This document shows positions 46,724-56,160 of a stretch of 64,000 bases of DNA, in pieces. Source of the DNA: Natronohydrobacter sp. (GTDB lineage Bacteria > Pseudomonadota > Alphaproteobacteria > Rhodobacterales > Rhodobacteraceae); contig JAUVXF010000003.1 in NCBI GenBank assembly GCA_030603695.1, positions 124,001 to 188,000 of the forward strand, given 5' to 3'. A model generated the notes under the pieces. It did not search any database. It saw nothing but the letters and a program-made list of their open reading frames with translations, and was not told the origin of the DNA. How positions within the stretch are numbered: the first letter of the stretch is position 1; the number at the start of each line of letters is the position of its first letter. Both the position numbers and the translations under genes were made by a program.

Positions 46724-46905
46724 CTTAAGACCCCTTTCGCCCAAGGCTTTCGCGACAGAGCTAGCCTGCATGGCAGCCCTTGGCAAGCGCGCCACAAAAC
46801 CACCGCAATTCTTAATCATTATGATGACATGACAGGCAGGGTGTGTTTACCACATCTGAATTTAAAAAATGCATATCAAAAGCAGAATCGTTTAGGGCAT
46901 TGGCA

Positions 46906-48195
46906 ATGCAGAATACAGGCGCGAATAGGAACATCTTGTTCCTGCAAGGGCCGCATGGCTGGTTTTTCAACCAGCTTGGGCGCGGTTTGCACGCCGCGGG
47001 CGCGCAGGTGTGGCGTGTGGGGTTCAATCAGGGCGATGCGATGTTCTGGCAGGACAAATCGCGCTACATCCCCTTTACAGATACGCCAGACGCCTGGCCC
47101 GCGCGGTTTCGCGCCATTGTTGCCCAATATGGTATTACAGATATCGCATTATATGGCGATATCCGGCCTATTCATGCACAGGCCATTTCTATCGCGCGCG
47201 CGTTGGGGCTGGTGATCCATGTTTTTGAAGAAGGCTATCTGCGCCCCTATTGGGTGACGTATGAGCGCGAGGGATCGAACGGCAATTCCAAGCTTATGCA
47301 GATAGAATTGCCGGAAATGCGCGCCGCATTGGCGAAATATGATCTGGAATTGCCCGATCCTCCCGCACATTGGGGCGATATGCGCCAGCACATATTCTAT
47401 GGGGCGCTCTATCATTTCTTTGTCATGGCCTTTAATCAGCGCTACCGCAATTTTCGCCCGCATCGGGATTTGTCAGTGGGGCAGGAATTTCACCTCTATC
47501 TCAAACGGCTGGGCCTGATGCCCTGGCATTCGCTGGAACGCCGAATTGCAAGCTGGCGGGTGCGCAATGGCGGCTTTCCCTATCATCTTGTGTTGTTGCA
47601 GCTGGAGCATGACAGCAGTTTTCGCGCCCATAGCCCTTTCACATCGCAGGTGCAATTTTTGGAAAAGGTGTTTTCCGGCTTTGCCGAAGGCGCGCCGCAG
47701 CATCATCACCTGGTAATAAAAGCGCATCCGCTGGAAGATGGGCGCGCGCCCCTTCGGCAAACAATCCGCGCGCTGACAGAGAAACACGCGCTGCATGGCC
47801 GCGTGCATTATTTGCGCGGGGGCAAATTGGCGCAGCTTCTCAATCATGCGCGCTCGGCTGTGACAGTCAACTCCACCGCCGCGCAACAGGTGCTTTGGCG
47901 TGGAATGCCCCTGCGTATTTTTGGCAAAGCGGTTTATGACAAGCCGGAATTTGTTTCCAAACAACCCTTGAGGCGGTTTTTTGCGCGTCCAAATCGGCCA
48001 GATGCACGGGCCTATCGGGATTACCGCCATTTTCTGCTGGAAACCTCTCAAGTGCCGGGGGGCTACTATTCTTTGGGGGGGCGGCGCCAATTAATGCGAC
48101 ATCTGGTAGATATGATGCTTGCAGAGCAAGATCCCTATACCGCCCTCATCCAAGGAGACGCGACCCCAAGGCAACAGTTGCGCATGGTGCGGTAA
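46906..48195 (+). CDS. kpsS: Capsule polysaccharide protein KpsS-like (beta-Kdo transferase)
   Basis: A 429-residue protein of the capsule synthesis family; KpsS adds the first Kdo to lysophosphatidylglycerol at the inner membrane. It starts MQNTGANRNILFLQGPHGWFF; a GTG 21 codons upstream is less likely. Family features are ALYGDIRPIHAQAI, VFEEGYLRPYW and the C-terminal SAVTVNSTAAQQVLWRGMPL. First of three capsule genes. The Kdo-transferase function is known for E. coli KpsS and inferred here. Confidence 0.87.
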   Translation: MQNTGANRNILFLQGPHGWFFNQLGRGLHAAGAQVWRVGFNQGDAMFWQDKSRYIPFTDTPDAWPARFRAIVAQYGITDIALYGDIRPIHAQAISIARALGLVIHVFEEGYLRPYWVTYEREGSNGNSKLMQIELPEMRAALAKYDLELPDPPAHWGDMRQHIFYGALYHFFVMAFNQRYRNFRPHRDLSVGQEFHLYLKRLGLMPWHSLERRIASWRVRNGGFPYHLVLLQLEHDSSFRAHSPFTSQVQFLEKVFSGFAEGAPQHHHLVIKAHPLEDGRAPLRQTIRALTEKHALHGRVHYLRGGKLAQLLNHARSAVTVNSTAAQQVLWRGMPLRIFGKAVYDKPEFVSKQPLRRFFARPNRPDARAYRDYRHFLLETSQVPGGYYSLGGRRQLMRHLVDMMLAEQDPYTALIQGDATPRQQLRMVR

Positions 48196-48254
48196 GACTG
48201 GCCGCATTCCTTGCTTGGCGTGAAGGCGCAAAAGATGTAGGTTTCCCCCTAAGA

Positions 48255-48276
48255 GAGGTTTAACCTCCAAAAGGAG
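48255..48276 (+). promoter_or_regulatory. Possible alternative hairpins covering the kpsD ribosome site
   Basis: GAGGTTTAACCTC (48255-48267) is a perfect palindrome. Its CCTC half can also pair, as CTCC-AAAA-GGAG (48265-48276), with the Shine-Dalgarno AAGGAG of the next gene. The two pairings exclude each other, which would allow translational control. Confidence 0.35.
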
Positions 48277-48284
48277 CGTGAGCA

Positions 48285-49421
48285 GTGACCGCATCATCTT
48301 TTGTCATGGGCCGGATTCTGGCCATTCTGAGTGTTGGGCTTATTGTTGCCGCATGTGGGGTGCCGCGCGATGGCCCGACAAAGCGCGAGATTTTCGAAGG
48401 CTCTGTTCTCAGGTCGGGTGATGCGCATATCATCATGGTAAACAGGCGTGTGTCCCAAGCTGCCGCGCGGCCTGATGCCTTGGGCTTTAGCCACGCGTTG
48501 CGCTCTGGTGCACTGATGGGCGGCGACACCATCCGCCCCGGTGATCTGGTTGCAATCAATGTCTTTGAAAATGTGCCCGAAGGATTGCTGTCTGGCGCAG
48601 GCACCAATAACGCGGTTCTGACCGATTTGCAGGTGGATGATGCCGGCTTTATCTTTGTGCCCTATGCCGGGCGCGTGCGCGCCGCTGGCCAAAGCCCGGA
48701 TGCCTTGCGCCGTCTTTTGACCCAATCCCTGGATGAACAAACCCCTGATCCGCAAGTTGTAGTTATCCGCCAGCAAGGGGACGGGGCCACGGTTTCCATT
48801 GCAGGCGGGGTGAATGCGCAAGGCGTCTATCCGATCACGCGCGCGAATAATCGGTTGAGCACGCTTATTGCCTCTGCTGGGGGGGTGGGCATTCCTTTGG
48901 AAACAGCACAAGTGCTGGTTACGCGCGGCAATCGGCAAGATACGGCATGGTTGCAAGATATCTATAGCGACCCGTCGTTGGATATCGCACTGCGCCCCGG
49001 TGACAGGGTGCTTGTGCGCGCCGACCAGCGGGCTTTTTCGGTGCTGGGGGCGACAGGGGCCGCCAATCGCATGACATTTGATACAAGGCAGATTTCCGCC
49101 ATTGATGCGCTGGCAATGGTGGGCGGTCTGAACCCGCTGCGCGCTGATCCCACAGGTGTATTCATCTTCCGCGATGAAAAGCCCGAAATTGCGGCCGAGA
49201 TTTTGGGGTTTGGTCAATTCTTGACGGATACGCGCTTTGTCTATGTGCTGGATTTGACAGCGCCTACCGGCATGTTCGAGGCCCGCGATTTCAAGATCCG
49301 CGATGGGGATACAATATTTGTCACCGAAGCATCATCTGTGCTTTGGGCGCGGCAAATCGCGGCGCTGACAGGCAATCTGGCGGCGGCCAATTCCGTCCGC
49401 CGCTCTGCCACAAGCAACTAA
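48285..49421 (+). CDS. Polysaccharide export lipoprotein, Wza/KpsD-like
   Basis: A 378-residue outer-membrane polysaccharide export protein. The lipoprotein signal ends in GLIVAACGVPRDG. The poly-export domain has GDTIRPGDLVAINVFENV and SLDEQTPDPQVVVI. SLBB domains follow, with SIAGGVNAQGVYPITRANNRL and LRPGDRVLVRADQRAFSVLG. GTG 48285 is used because AAGGAG lies eight bases before it; an ATG at 48306 is possible. Second gene of the capsule set. Confidence 0.9.
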   Translation: MTASSFVMGRILAILSVGLIVAACGVPRDGPTKREIFEGSVLRSGDAHIIMVNRRVSQAAARPDALGFSHALRSGALMGGDTIRPGDLVAINVFENVPEGLLSGAGTNNAVLTDLQVDDAGFIFVPYAGRVRAAGQSPDALRRLLTQSLDEQTPDPQVVVIRQQGDGATVSIAGGVNAQGVYPITRANNRLSTLIASAGGVGIPLETAQVLVTRGNRQDTAWLQDIYSDPSLDIALRPGDRVLVRADQRAFSVLGATGAANRMTFDTRQISAIDALAMVGGLNPLRADPTGVFIFRDEKPEIAAEILGFGQFLTDTRFVYVLDLTAPTGMFEARDFKIRDGDTIFVTEASSVLWARQIAALTGNLAAANSVRRSATSN

Positions 49422-49427
49422 GGCTGA

Positions 49428-51425
49428 ATGCAAACCCTGCCGCATGAACGCTTATATGCCTTCTCTGGCGGGCTGCTTGGGCCATCTGCCCAAGCCCGCC
49501 GCATTCGCCGCATTCTGGCGCTATCTGGCCATCACCTGCGTTTTGGCTGGCCGGAAACAGGCGAATGCGTGGCAGTCTGGGGCCATGCCAAGCGCGCGGC
49601 ACGGGGGGAATGGGTCAGCGCGCGCAGCGGTGCGGGGTTAATCCGGCTGGAAGATGCGTTTTTGCGCTCGCTCTTTCCCGGACGGGGCGGAGAGCCGACA
49701 ATCGGCCTTCTGCTGGATCGCGGCGGCATTCATTACGACCCAAGCCAACCCTCTGATCTGGAAATCCTTCTTGCTACCGATCCGCTGGATGACCCGGCCC
49801 TTCTGGCGCGCGCACAATTGGGAATTGCGCGGATGCGGGCCTTGCGGCTGACAAAATACGCGGCGTTTGCCCCTGATATCTTGCCGCCCGCCCCCGGCTA
49901 TGTGCTGGTCATAGATCAAACGCGCGGCGATGCATCTTTGCGCCATGGCGGGCTGGCGGGGCCGTTGCCCGCAGATATCTTTCAAACCATGCTTGCGGCT
50001 GCCTGTGCAGAATTCCCCGATAGCCAGATCATAATCCGCACCCACCCGGAAACCAATGCGGGCCACCGTGCTGGGCATTACAGCGCGGCAGATGCCAAGG
50101 CCGGGCGGATTGCCTTGCTCCGCGATCCGGTATCCAGCTGGGATTTGCTGACGGGGGCGGTGGCGGTTTATACTGTCTGCTCTCAGCTAGGGTTCGAGGC
50201 GATCTTGGCAGGCCATCGCCCGCGCGTCTTTGGGCTGCCCTTTTATGCGGGCTGGGGCCTGAGTGTGGATGAAACGCCCCATCCCCGCCGGGGCCGTTCC
50301 TTAAGCACGCAGCAGCTTTTTGCCGCCGCGATGCTGCGCTATCCGCTGTGGTATGATCCCTGCCGAGACCAGTTGTGCAGCTTTGAACAGGCGCTGGATT
50401 ATCTGGAGGCACACAGCCGCGCATGGCGCGAAGATCGCAAGGGCTATGTCGCGCTGAATATGCGGCTGTGGAAACGCGCGCATTTGCAAGGCTTTTTCGG
50501 GCGCTGGCAAAAGCTGCGCTTTCGCCGCCAGCCCAGCCCAGACAGGCCCAATCTGGTTTGGGGGGCAGCACCCGCGCCCCAAGGGGCAATCCGGGTGGAA
50601 GATGGCTTTCTACGCTCGCACGGCCTTGGCGCGCAGCTCACCCCGCCCATATCCCTGATCCGCGATGATCTGGGGATATATTTTGATCCAGGCACCCCCT
50701 CGCGGCTGGAAGCGCTGATTGCAGCGCCCCTGCCACCGGGTGGAGAGGCGCGCGCAGATGCCCTGATTGCGACCATTCGCGCGCAGGGCTTGAGCAAATA
50801 CAATCTGCCCGGCGCATTGCCGGTTCTGCCCGATGGCCACCGCATTCTGGTTCCCGGTCAGGTGGAAGATGATGCCTCTATCCGGCTGGGGGCGGGGGTG
50901 ATTGCCACCAATCTGGCGCTTCTGGCGGAAACACGCGCCCAAAACCCTGATGCCATTATCCTTTACAAACCGCATCCCGATGTGGAAGCGGGGTTGCGCC
51001 CCGGCGCAATCGCGCCCGATCTGGCGTTGCGCTATGCAAACCAGATTATCCACCGCACTGATGCGGCCGCGCTGCTGGAGGTGGTGCAAGAGGTTTGGAC
51101 AATCACCTCTACCATTGGGTTCGAGGCCCTGTTGCGCGGCGTGCCCGTCACCACCTTTGGTGCGCCCTTCTATGCCGGATGGGGGCTGACACGCGATCTG
51201 GGGCAAATCCCGGCGCGGCGCAGCGCGCGCCCCAGTCTGGGCGCGCTTGCCCATGCTGTATTGATCGCCTATCCGCGTTATCTTGATCCCATCACTGGCC
51301 TGCCCTGCCCGCCCGAAGTTGCGCTGGAACGGCTGGCCCAAGGCGCAACGCCCCACAAGCCAAGCCTACGCGCGCTCGCAAAGCTGCAAGGGCTGTTTGC
51401 AAGCTATGCGTATCTGTGGCGGTAA
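49428..51425 (+). CDS. kpsC: Capsule polysaccharide protein KpsC-like (beta-Kdo transferase)
   Basis: A 665-residue protein with two similar halves, as in KpsC, which extends the poly-Kdo linker of ABC-exported capsules. The repeated blocks are VWGHAKRA / LVWGAAPAP, DRGGIHYDPSQPSDLE / DLGIYFDPGTPSRLE, IIIRTHPETNAG / IILYKPHPDVEAG and LGFEAILAGHRPRVFGLPFYAGWG / IGFEALLRGVPVTTFGAPFYAGWG. It follows the export lipoprotein by six bases. Kdo synthesis genes (kpsF, kpsU) and ABC exporter genes (kpsM, kpsT, kpsE) are not in the window. Confidence 0.92.
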   Translation: MQTLPHERLYAFSGGLLGPSAQARRIRRILALSGHHLRFGWPETGECVAVWGHAKRAARGEWVSARSGAGLIRLEDAFLRSLFPGRGGEPTIGLLLDRGGIHYDPSQPSDLEILLATDPLDDPALLARAQLGIARMRALRLTKYAAFAPDILPPAPGYVLVIDQTRGDASLRHGGLAGPLPADIFQTMLAAACAEFPDSQIIIRTHPETNAGHRAGHYSAADAKAGRIALLRDPVSSWDLLTGAVAVYTVCSQLGFEAILAGHRPRVFGLPFYAGWGLSVDETPHPRRGRSLSTQQLFAAAMLRYPLWYDPCRDQLCSFEQALDYLEAHSRAWREDRKGYVALNMRLWKRAHLQGFFGRWQKLRFRRQPSPDRPNLVWGAAPAPQGAIRVEDGFLRSHGLGAQLTPPISLIRDDLGIYFDPGTPSRLEALIAAPLPPGGEARADALIATIRAQGLSKYNLPGALPVLPDGHRILVPGQVEDDASIRLGAGVIATNLALLAETRAQNPDAIILYKPHPDVEAGLRPGAIAPDLALRYANQIIHRTDAAALLEVVQEVWTITSTIGFEALLRGVPVTTFGAPFYAGWGLTRDLGQIPARRSARPSLGALAHAVLIAYPRYLDPITGLPCPPEVALERLAQGATPHKPSLRALAKLQGLFASYAYLWR

Positions 51426-51428
51426 AAG

Positions 51429-51466
51429 AAGCGGCCTTGCCGGGCTGGTTCCGGGCAAGGCCGCTT
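51429..51466. terminator. Hairpin between kpsC and rnj
   Basis: AAGCGGCCTTGCC and GGCAAGGCCGCTT form a 13-pair perfect stem with a 12-base loop between the converging stops. On the minus strand CTTTT follows, on the plus strand no T tract, so it fits better as the RNase J terminator. Confidence 0.65.
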
Positions 51467-51494
51467 GGGAGCTTCATAGCATGGGGGCCGCGCG

Positions 51495-53168
51495 TTATTC
51501 GTTCAGCAGGCGGCTGACAACAACTGTCACTTCGGGCTTTTTGCCAATCTCTTCCATCACAACCTGACGCACCACGCGGCGCAGCCCGTCATTCAGCTTG
51601 TCATCATCGGCCAGCACCTTATGGCCCGCACGCCCGATGAAATCATCCAACTCATCCTCGATAACCTCGTTCAGCATGCGCCCTGAACGCCCCTGTATGG
51701 GCAGGCCCGCAACTTCGGCCCAAGGTGCGCCAAGTGCCTCATTCTCGTCATCAAGGATCAGCGTGACAAAGACATGCCCGCCCATCGCCATGCGCAGGCG
51801 GTCACGGATCACACCGTCCATGGCACCAATCAGGCGGCTGCCATCCAGATAGATGCGGCCAGTTTGCACCTCATCCACCAGCACTGGCGTATCGCCCGTC
51901 AGATCACAGACAGAGCCATTGGGCACAACCGTTGCGCGCATGCCACCTGCAAGGCCAAGTTTGGCATGTTCGCGCATCATGCGGTGTTCGCCGTGGATCG
52001 GGATCAGCATTTGCGGTTTCATCAGATCATGCATTTGCATCAGATCGGGCCGGTTGGCATGGCCAGAGACATGATAGCGCCGCTGCGCATTGTCCAGCAC
52101 ATCCACCCCCATCGCCGACAGCGAATTCACAATGCGTCCCACCTCGCGCTCATTGCCGGGGATTGTCATGGATGAAAAGAGGAATGTATCGCCCTCTTTC
52201 ATGCTCAGGCCCATATAATTGCCCCGCGCCAGTTGGGCAGAGGCCGCGCGCCGCTCTCCCTGCGATCCGGTGACGATCAAGAGCAGGTTTTCGCGCGGCA
52301 CATCCTTTGCGGCCTCCGGGCTGATTGTGGCGGGCATGTCTTTCAGAATGCCCGCCTCTGTCGCCACTTGGGTCATGCGCAGCATGGCACGGCCCATCAG
52401 GCAGACCGAACGGCCCGAATCTTGCGCCGCCAGTGCCAGTGTCTTTAGCCGCGCCACGTTAGAGGCAAATGTCGTGGCCACAACCATGCCCTTGGCATCG
52501 CGCATCAACTGCGTGATGGGTTCGATCAACGTGGCCTCGGAACGCCCGGCATCGGGGTTCATTACATTTGTGCTGTCGCAGAGCAGCACCTTCACCCCTG
52601 CCCGCCCAATCTCGGACAGCATGACGGGATCATGCGCTTCACCCACGCAGGGGCTTTGGTCGGCCTTGAAATCTCCTGAATGGACCACGCGCCCGGCAGG
52701 CGTGTCAATAATCAGGCCAGATGCTTCGGGCAACGAATGCGCGACCGGAAAGAATTGCACCCGGAATGGCCCCAGCTCCAGCGCCTCTGGTGCTTTGCCA
52801 ACAACGCGCACTTGCGCGGGGTCTTGGCCCGCATCCTGCATTTTCAGCCGCGCAATCCGCGCCGTGAAATCGCGGGCATAAACTGGCGCTTGCAGCTTGC
52901 TCCACATATGGCCCAATGCGCCGACATGATCTTCATGCGCATGGGTGATCAATATTGCTTCCAAACGGTCACGGCGCTCTTCCAGCCAACGCAAGTCGGG
53001 CATGATCAGATCAACGCCGGGGCTGGACTCCATATCCGAAAAGGTGACGCCCAAATCCACAAGGATCAGTCGCTCGCGCCCTTTGGGGCCATAGCCGAAG
53101 ACATAGGCATTCATCCCCACTTCGCCCGCCCCGCCAAGGGGTAGATAGATCAGCCTGTCCTTGCTCAT
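51495..53168 (-). CDS. rnj: Ribonuclease J
   Basis: Metallo-beta-lactamase/beta-CASP nuclease with 5'-3' exo- and endonuclease activity in RNA turnover and rRNA maturation. The 557-residue protein has the N-terminal PLGGAGEVGMNAYVFGYG, the zinc motif THAHEDHVG (H76-H81) and VHSGDFKADQSP. ESTEATL-type CASP parts and IPIHGEHRMMREHAKL are also visible. It overlaps the coaX stop as ATGA and ends the nuo-birA-coaX-rnj transcription unit. Confidence 0.95.
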   Translation of the reverse strand: MSKDRLIYLPLGGAGEVGMNAYVFGYGPKGRERLILVDLGVTFSDMESSPGVDLIMPDLRWLEERRDRLEAILITHAHEDHVGALGHMWSKLQAPVYARDFTARIARLKMQDAGQDPAQVRVVGKAPEALELGPFRVQFFPVAHSLPEASGLIIDTPAGRVVHSGDFKADQSPCVGEAHDPVMLSEIGRAGVKVLLCDSTNVMNPDAGRSEATLIEPITQLMRDAKGMVVATTFASNVARLKTLALAAQDSGRSVCLMGRAMLRMTQVATEAGILKDMPATISPEAAKDVPRENLLLIVTGSQGERRAASAQLARGNYMGLSMKEGDTFLFSSMTIPGNEREVGRIVNSLSAMGVDVLDNAQRRYHVSGHANRPDLMQMHDLMKPQMLIPIHGEHRMMREHAKLGLAGGMRATVVPNGSVCDLTGDTPVLVDEVQTGRIYLDGSRLIGAMDGVIRDRLRMAMGGHVFVTLILDDENEALGAPWAEVAGLPIQGRSGRMLNEVIEDELDDFIGRAGHKVLADDDKLNDGLRRVVRQVVMEEIGKKPEVTVVVSRLLNE

Positions 53169-53953
53169 GCCCGCTCCTGCTTATTCTCTGTCTTGTTATA
53201 GTCGTATATCACGCGAAGGCCATGCAATGTCAGATCATCTTCGACCTTGTCAAACAGGTTCTCGGCCTGTGCGAATAGCGGTGCCAGCCCGCCCGTGCCG
53301 ATCACCTTCATCGGGCGGCCGTATTCGCGCTTAATCCGCGCGGTCAGCCCCTCGATCAGGCCGATATATCCCCAGAATACACCCGACTGGATACAGGCGA
53401 TCGTATTCGTGCCAATCACCTTGTCTGGCCGCGAAATATCCACATGCGGCAGCGCCGCAGCGCCCTGATGCAGGGCCTCCAGCGACAGATTGACCCCCGG
53501 CGCGATAATCCCGCCCACATAGGCCCCATCATGCGCCACAACATCAAAATTTGTGGCCGTGCCGAAATCCACCACTACCACATCGCCGCCATGGCGATCA
53601 AATGCGCCTGCGGCATTGGCCAGCCTGTCCGGGCCGGGGCGCACCCCTTCTTCCACGCGGGGCGGCACGGGCAGCAGGCATTCAGGCTTGCCCACCACCA
53701 GCGGGCGACAGTTGAAATAGCGATCACACAGCACGCGCAGATTAAATACCACCCTTGGCACTGTGGAAGAGATGATAACATCATCAATATCGGCATAAAT
53801 GCCGGTCAGGCTCATAAGGCTGTTCAACCAGACGAAATATTGATCAGCTGTGCGCTTTACATCGGTAGATGTGCGCCAGGTGGCTGCAAACTGGCTGCCA
53901 TCCCAAACCGAAAAGACCGTATTCGTATTGCCGCAATCTATGGTCAGAAGCAT
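53165..53953 (-). CDS. coaX: Type III pantothenate kinase
   Basis: First committed step of coenzyme A synthesis; this type is not feedback-inhibited by CoA. The 262-residue ASKHA-fold protein has the phosphate-1 motif LTIDCGNTNTVFSVWDG, PGPDRLANA, VVDFGTATNFDVV and a conserved GGIIAPGV. It lies between birA (18 bases upstream) and rnj (ATGA overlap). Confidence 0.95.
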   Translation of the reverse strand: MLLTIDCGNTNTVFSVWDGSQFAATWRTSTDVKRTADQYFVWLNSLMSLTGIYADIDDVIISSTVPRVVFNLRVLCDRYFNCRPLVVGKPECLLPVPPRVEEGVRPGPDRLANAAGAFDRHGGDVVVVDFGTATNFDVVAHDGAYVGGIIAPGVNLSLEALHQGAAALPHVDISRPDKVIGTNTIACIQSGVFWGYIGLIEGLTARIKREYGRPMKVIGTGGLAPLFAQAENLFDKVEDDLTLHGLRVIYDYNKTENKQERA

Positions 53954-53971
53954 GGCCCCTACCCCTGTTTT

Positions 53972-54724
53972 CTATGAGAAGAACACATCTGCCGCGGCAA
54001 TGATGCGCCGCCCTTGCGGGCCGCGCAAGATCAGCGCGCCGCTTTCGTCTATGCCCTCGAACACGCCTTCATGGCTTTCATTGACCAGGCGGGCGATGAT
54101 CGTCTCGCCCAAACGCGCCGCGCGTTCCAACCAGGCGCGCCGAATGGGCGCAAAGCCATAGGTGACAAGCTGGGCGTCCCAACGTGCGAAGGCGGGCGCA
54201 AGGATATCCAGAAATTCCTCTGGCGCGATGGCCAGCCCGGTTTCGCCCATCAGGCTGACAGGGGCCAGCGCGCCCGCTTCGGCCTGTGGGGCGGCGCGCA
54301 GATTAACGCCTATGCCAATCGCCAGATGGCCAAGATTTGTGCCCTGACCAATGCTTTCCAGCAAGATTCCCGCCAGTTTGCCACCATTCAGCAGCACATC
54401 ATTGGGCCATTTCAGCGCAAATGCCTCTGGCCGCCCGGTGACAGTGACAAGCGCTTCGTGCAGGGCAAGTGCCGCGATGAAAGACCGCTGCGCCACAAGG
54501 CCAGGCGGGCCGCCGGGTTTGCTGACATAAGTGGCGGCAAAATTGCCTTCCGGGTCGTGCCAGTCGCGCCCGCGCCGCCCCCGGCCTTGGGTTTGGCGCA
54601 AGGCCAATATCCAATGCGGCGCCGCAAGCGTGGGCGCAAGGCGCGCGGCCTCGGCATTGGTGCTGTCAATCTGGGGCAGCACCAGCCGCCCCACACCTTC
54701 GGGCCAGTTATTTGACAAGAGCAT
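53972..54724 (-). CDS. birA: Biotin-[acetyl-CoA-carboxylase] ligase
   Basis: Attaches biotin to the AccB carrier protein. The 250-residue protein has the ATP/biotin loop [31 protein letters not shown] and GIGVNLR, with a C-terminal SH3-like cap. No N-terminal helix-turn-helix is present, so it does not act as the bio repressor. ATG 54724 overlaps the end of nuoN by 17 bases, coupling it to the complex I operon. Confidence 0.94.
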   Translation of the reverse strand: MLLSNNWPEGVGRLVLPQIDSTNAEAARLAPTLAAPHWILALRQTQGRGRRGRDWHDPEGNFAATYVSKPGGPPGLVAQRSFIAALALHEALVTVTGRPEAFALKWPNDVLLNGGKLAGILLESIGQGTNLGHLAIGIGVNLRAAPQAEAGALAPVSLMGETGLAIAPEEFLDILAPAFARWDAQLVTYGFAPIRRAWLERAARLGETIIARLVNESHEGVFEGIDESGALILRGPQGRRIIAAADVFFS

Positions 54725-56147
54725 TCGCCGCCAGTGCCGCCGCCCCTTCAACCCCAAAGAGGTTGATCACGCCCAGCACCATAATCGCGGCAGAGGCCAC
54801 AAGCAAAGTTGCCTGCACAGGCGCGCGCACTGTATCCAGCGGCTCTGCTTCCGCACCGAAATACATGTAATAGACGATGCGCAGGTAATAGAACGCCCCG
54901 ATCACAGAAGCCACGACACCGCCAACGGCCAGCCATGTCAGACCAGCTTCGACAGCGGCCCAGAGCACATAGAACTTGCCAAAGAACCCAACCAAAGGCG
55001 GCACGCCCGCAAGGCTGAACATCAAGACCAGCAAGGCCAGCGCGCGCAGGGGTTCGGCTTTGGAATATTGGCGCAGGCTGTCAATATCTGTTACCGGCTT
55101 GCCATCGCGCGACATGGTGAGGATGAAGGCAAAGACACCGATATTCATGGTGACATAAATCGCCATATACACCAGCATCCCTTGCACGCCTTGCGCCGTG
55201 CCCGCAGCCAGACCCACCAGCGCAAAGCCCATATGCGAGATCGAGGAATAGGCCATCAGACGTTTGATATTGCGCTGACCGATTGCCGCAACTGCGCCCA
55301 CAAACATGGACGCGAGCGCAAGAAATGCGATGATCTGCGACCAATCGCCCGGCACTGTGCCAAAAGCTTCATGCACCACACGCGCGATCAGCGCCATGGC
55401 AGCGACTTTGGGTGCTGTGGCGAAAAAGGCGGTTACAGGTGTGGGCGCTCCTTCATAGACATCTGGTGTCCACATATGAAAGGGCACCGCAGACACTTTG
55501 AACGCCAGCCCCGCCAGCATGAAGGCCAAGCCCATCAGCAGCCCAACTGACATCCCCTCTTGCGAAATCGTGGTGATAATGCCCGCGAAAAGCGTTGTGC
55601 CGGAATAGCCATATGTCAGCGATGCGCCATACAGCAACAGGCCCGATGCCAGTGCACCAAGGATGAAATATTTCAATCCTGCTTCGGTCGAACGTGCGGA
55701 ATCGCGGTTCATGGTGGCAACAACGTAAAGCGCCAGCGATTGCAATTCCAACCCCATATACAGCGCAATAAGATCACCGCTGGACACCATCAGCATCATA
55801 CCAACAACCGATAGTGCGATCAAAATGGGATATTCAAACCGCAACAACCCCCGCGCGACCATGTAGCTTTGGCCCATGACCAGAACCACCGCAGCCGAAA
55901 ACAGGATGATCATCTTCGAGAAATGCGCGAAAGTATCGGCAATATACATCCCGTTGAACGCGGTCTGCGCGTCCAGCCCTTTGGAACCGGCATAAAGCCC
56001 CAACAGCACCATGATAGCCGCCGTCGCCCATAGGATCGGCTCGGCCAGCTTGTCCTTGCCGCCATAGACACCCACCATCAAAGCCGCCATCGCAAACAAG
56101 GCGAGGGTGATTTCGGGCAGCGCCGTGTACAGATCAGCTCCGATCAT
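54708..56147 (-). CDS. nuoN: NADH-quinone oxidoreductase subunit N
   Basis: Antiporter-like proton-pumping subunit of complex I. The 479-residue protein has about 14 membrane helices with the pump lysine and glutamate environment [20 protein letters not shown] and [27 protein letters not shown]. It follows nuoM by 13 bases and overlaps birA. Confidence 0.96.
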   Translation of the reverse strand: MIGADLYTALPEITLALFAMAALMVGVYGGKDKLAEPILWATAAIMVLLGLYAGSKGLDAQTAFNGMYIADTFAHFSKMIILFSAAVVLVMGQSYMVARGLLRFEYPILIALSVVGMMLMVSSGDLIALYMGLELQSLALYVVATMNRDSARSTEAGLKYFILGALASGLLLYGASLTYGYSGTTLFAGIITTISQEGMSVGLLMGLAFMLAGLAFKVSAVPFHMWTPDVYEGAPTPVTAFFATAPKVAAMALIARVVHEAFGTVPGDWSQIIAFLALASMFVGAVAAIGQRNIKRLMAYSSISHMGFALVGLAAGTAQGVQGMLVYMAIYVTMNIGVFAFILTMSRDGKPVTDIDSLRQYSKAEPLRALALLVLMFSLAGVPPLVGFFGKFYVLWAAVEAGLTWLAVGGVVASVIGAFYYLRIVYYMYFGAEAEPLDTVRAPVQATLLVASAAIMVLGVINLFGVEGAAALAANALVK

Positions 56148-56160
56148 ATCGCAAGCCCTT

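Noticed and set aside
46724..46842. Possible FMN riboswitch before ribE
   Set aside because: The gap is only 119 bases and shows none of the conserved RFN-element helices.
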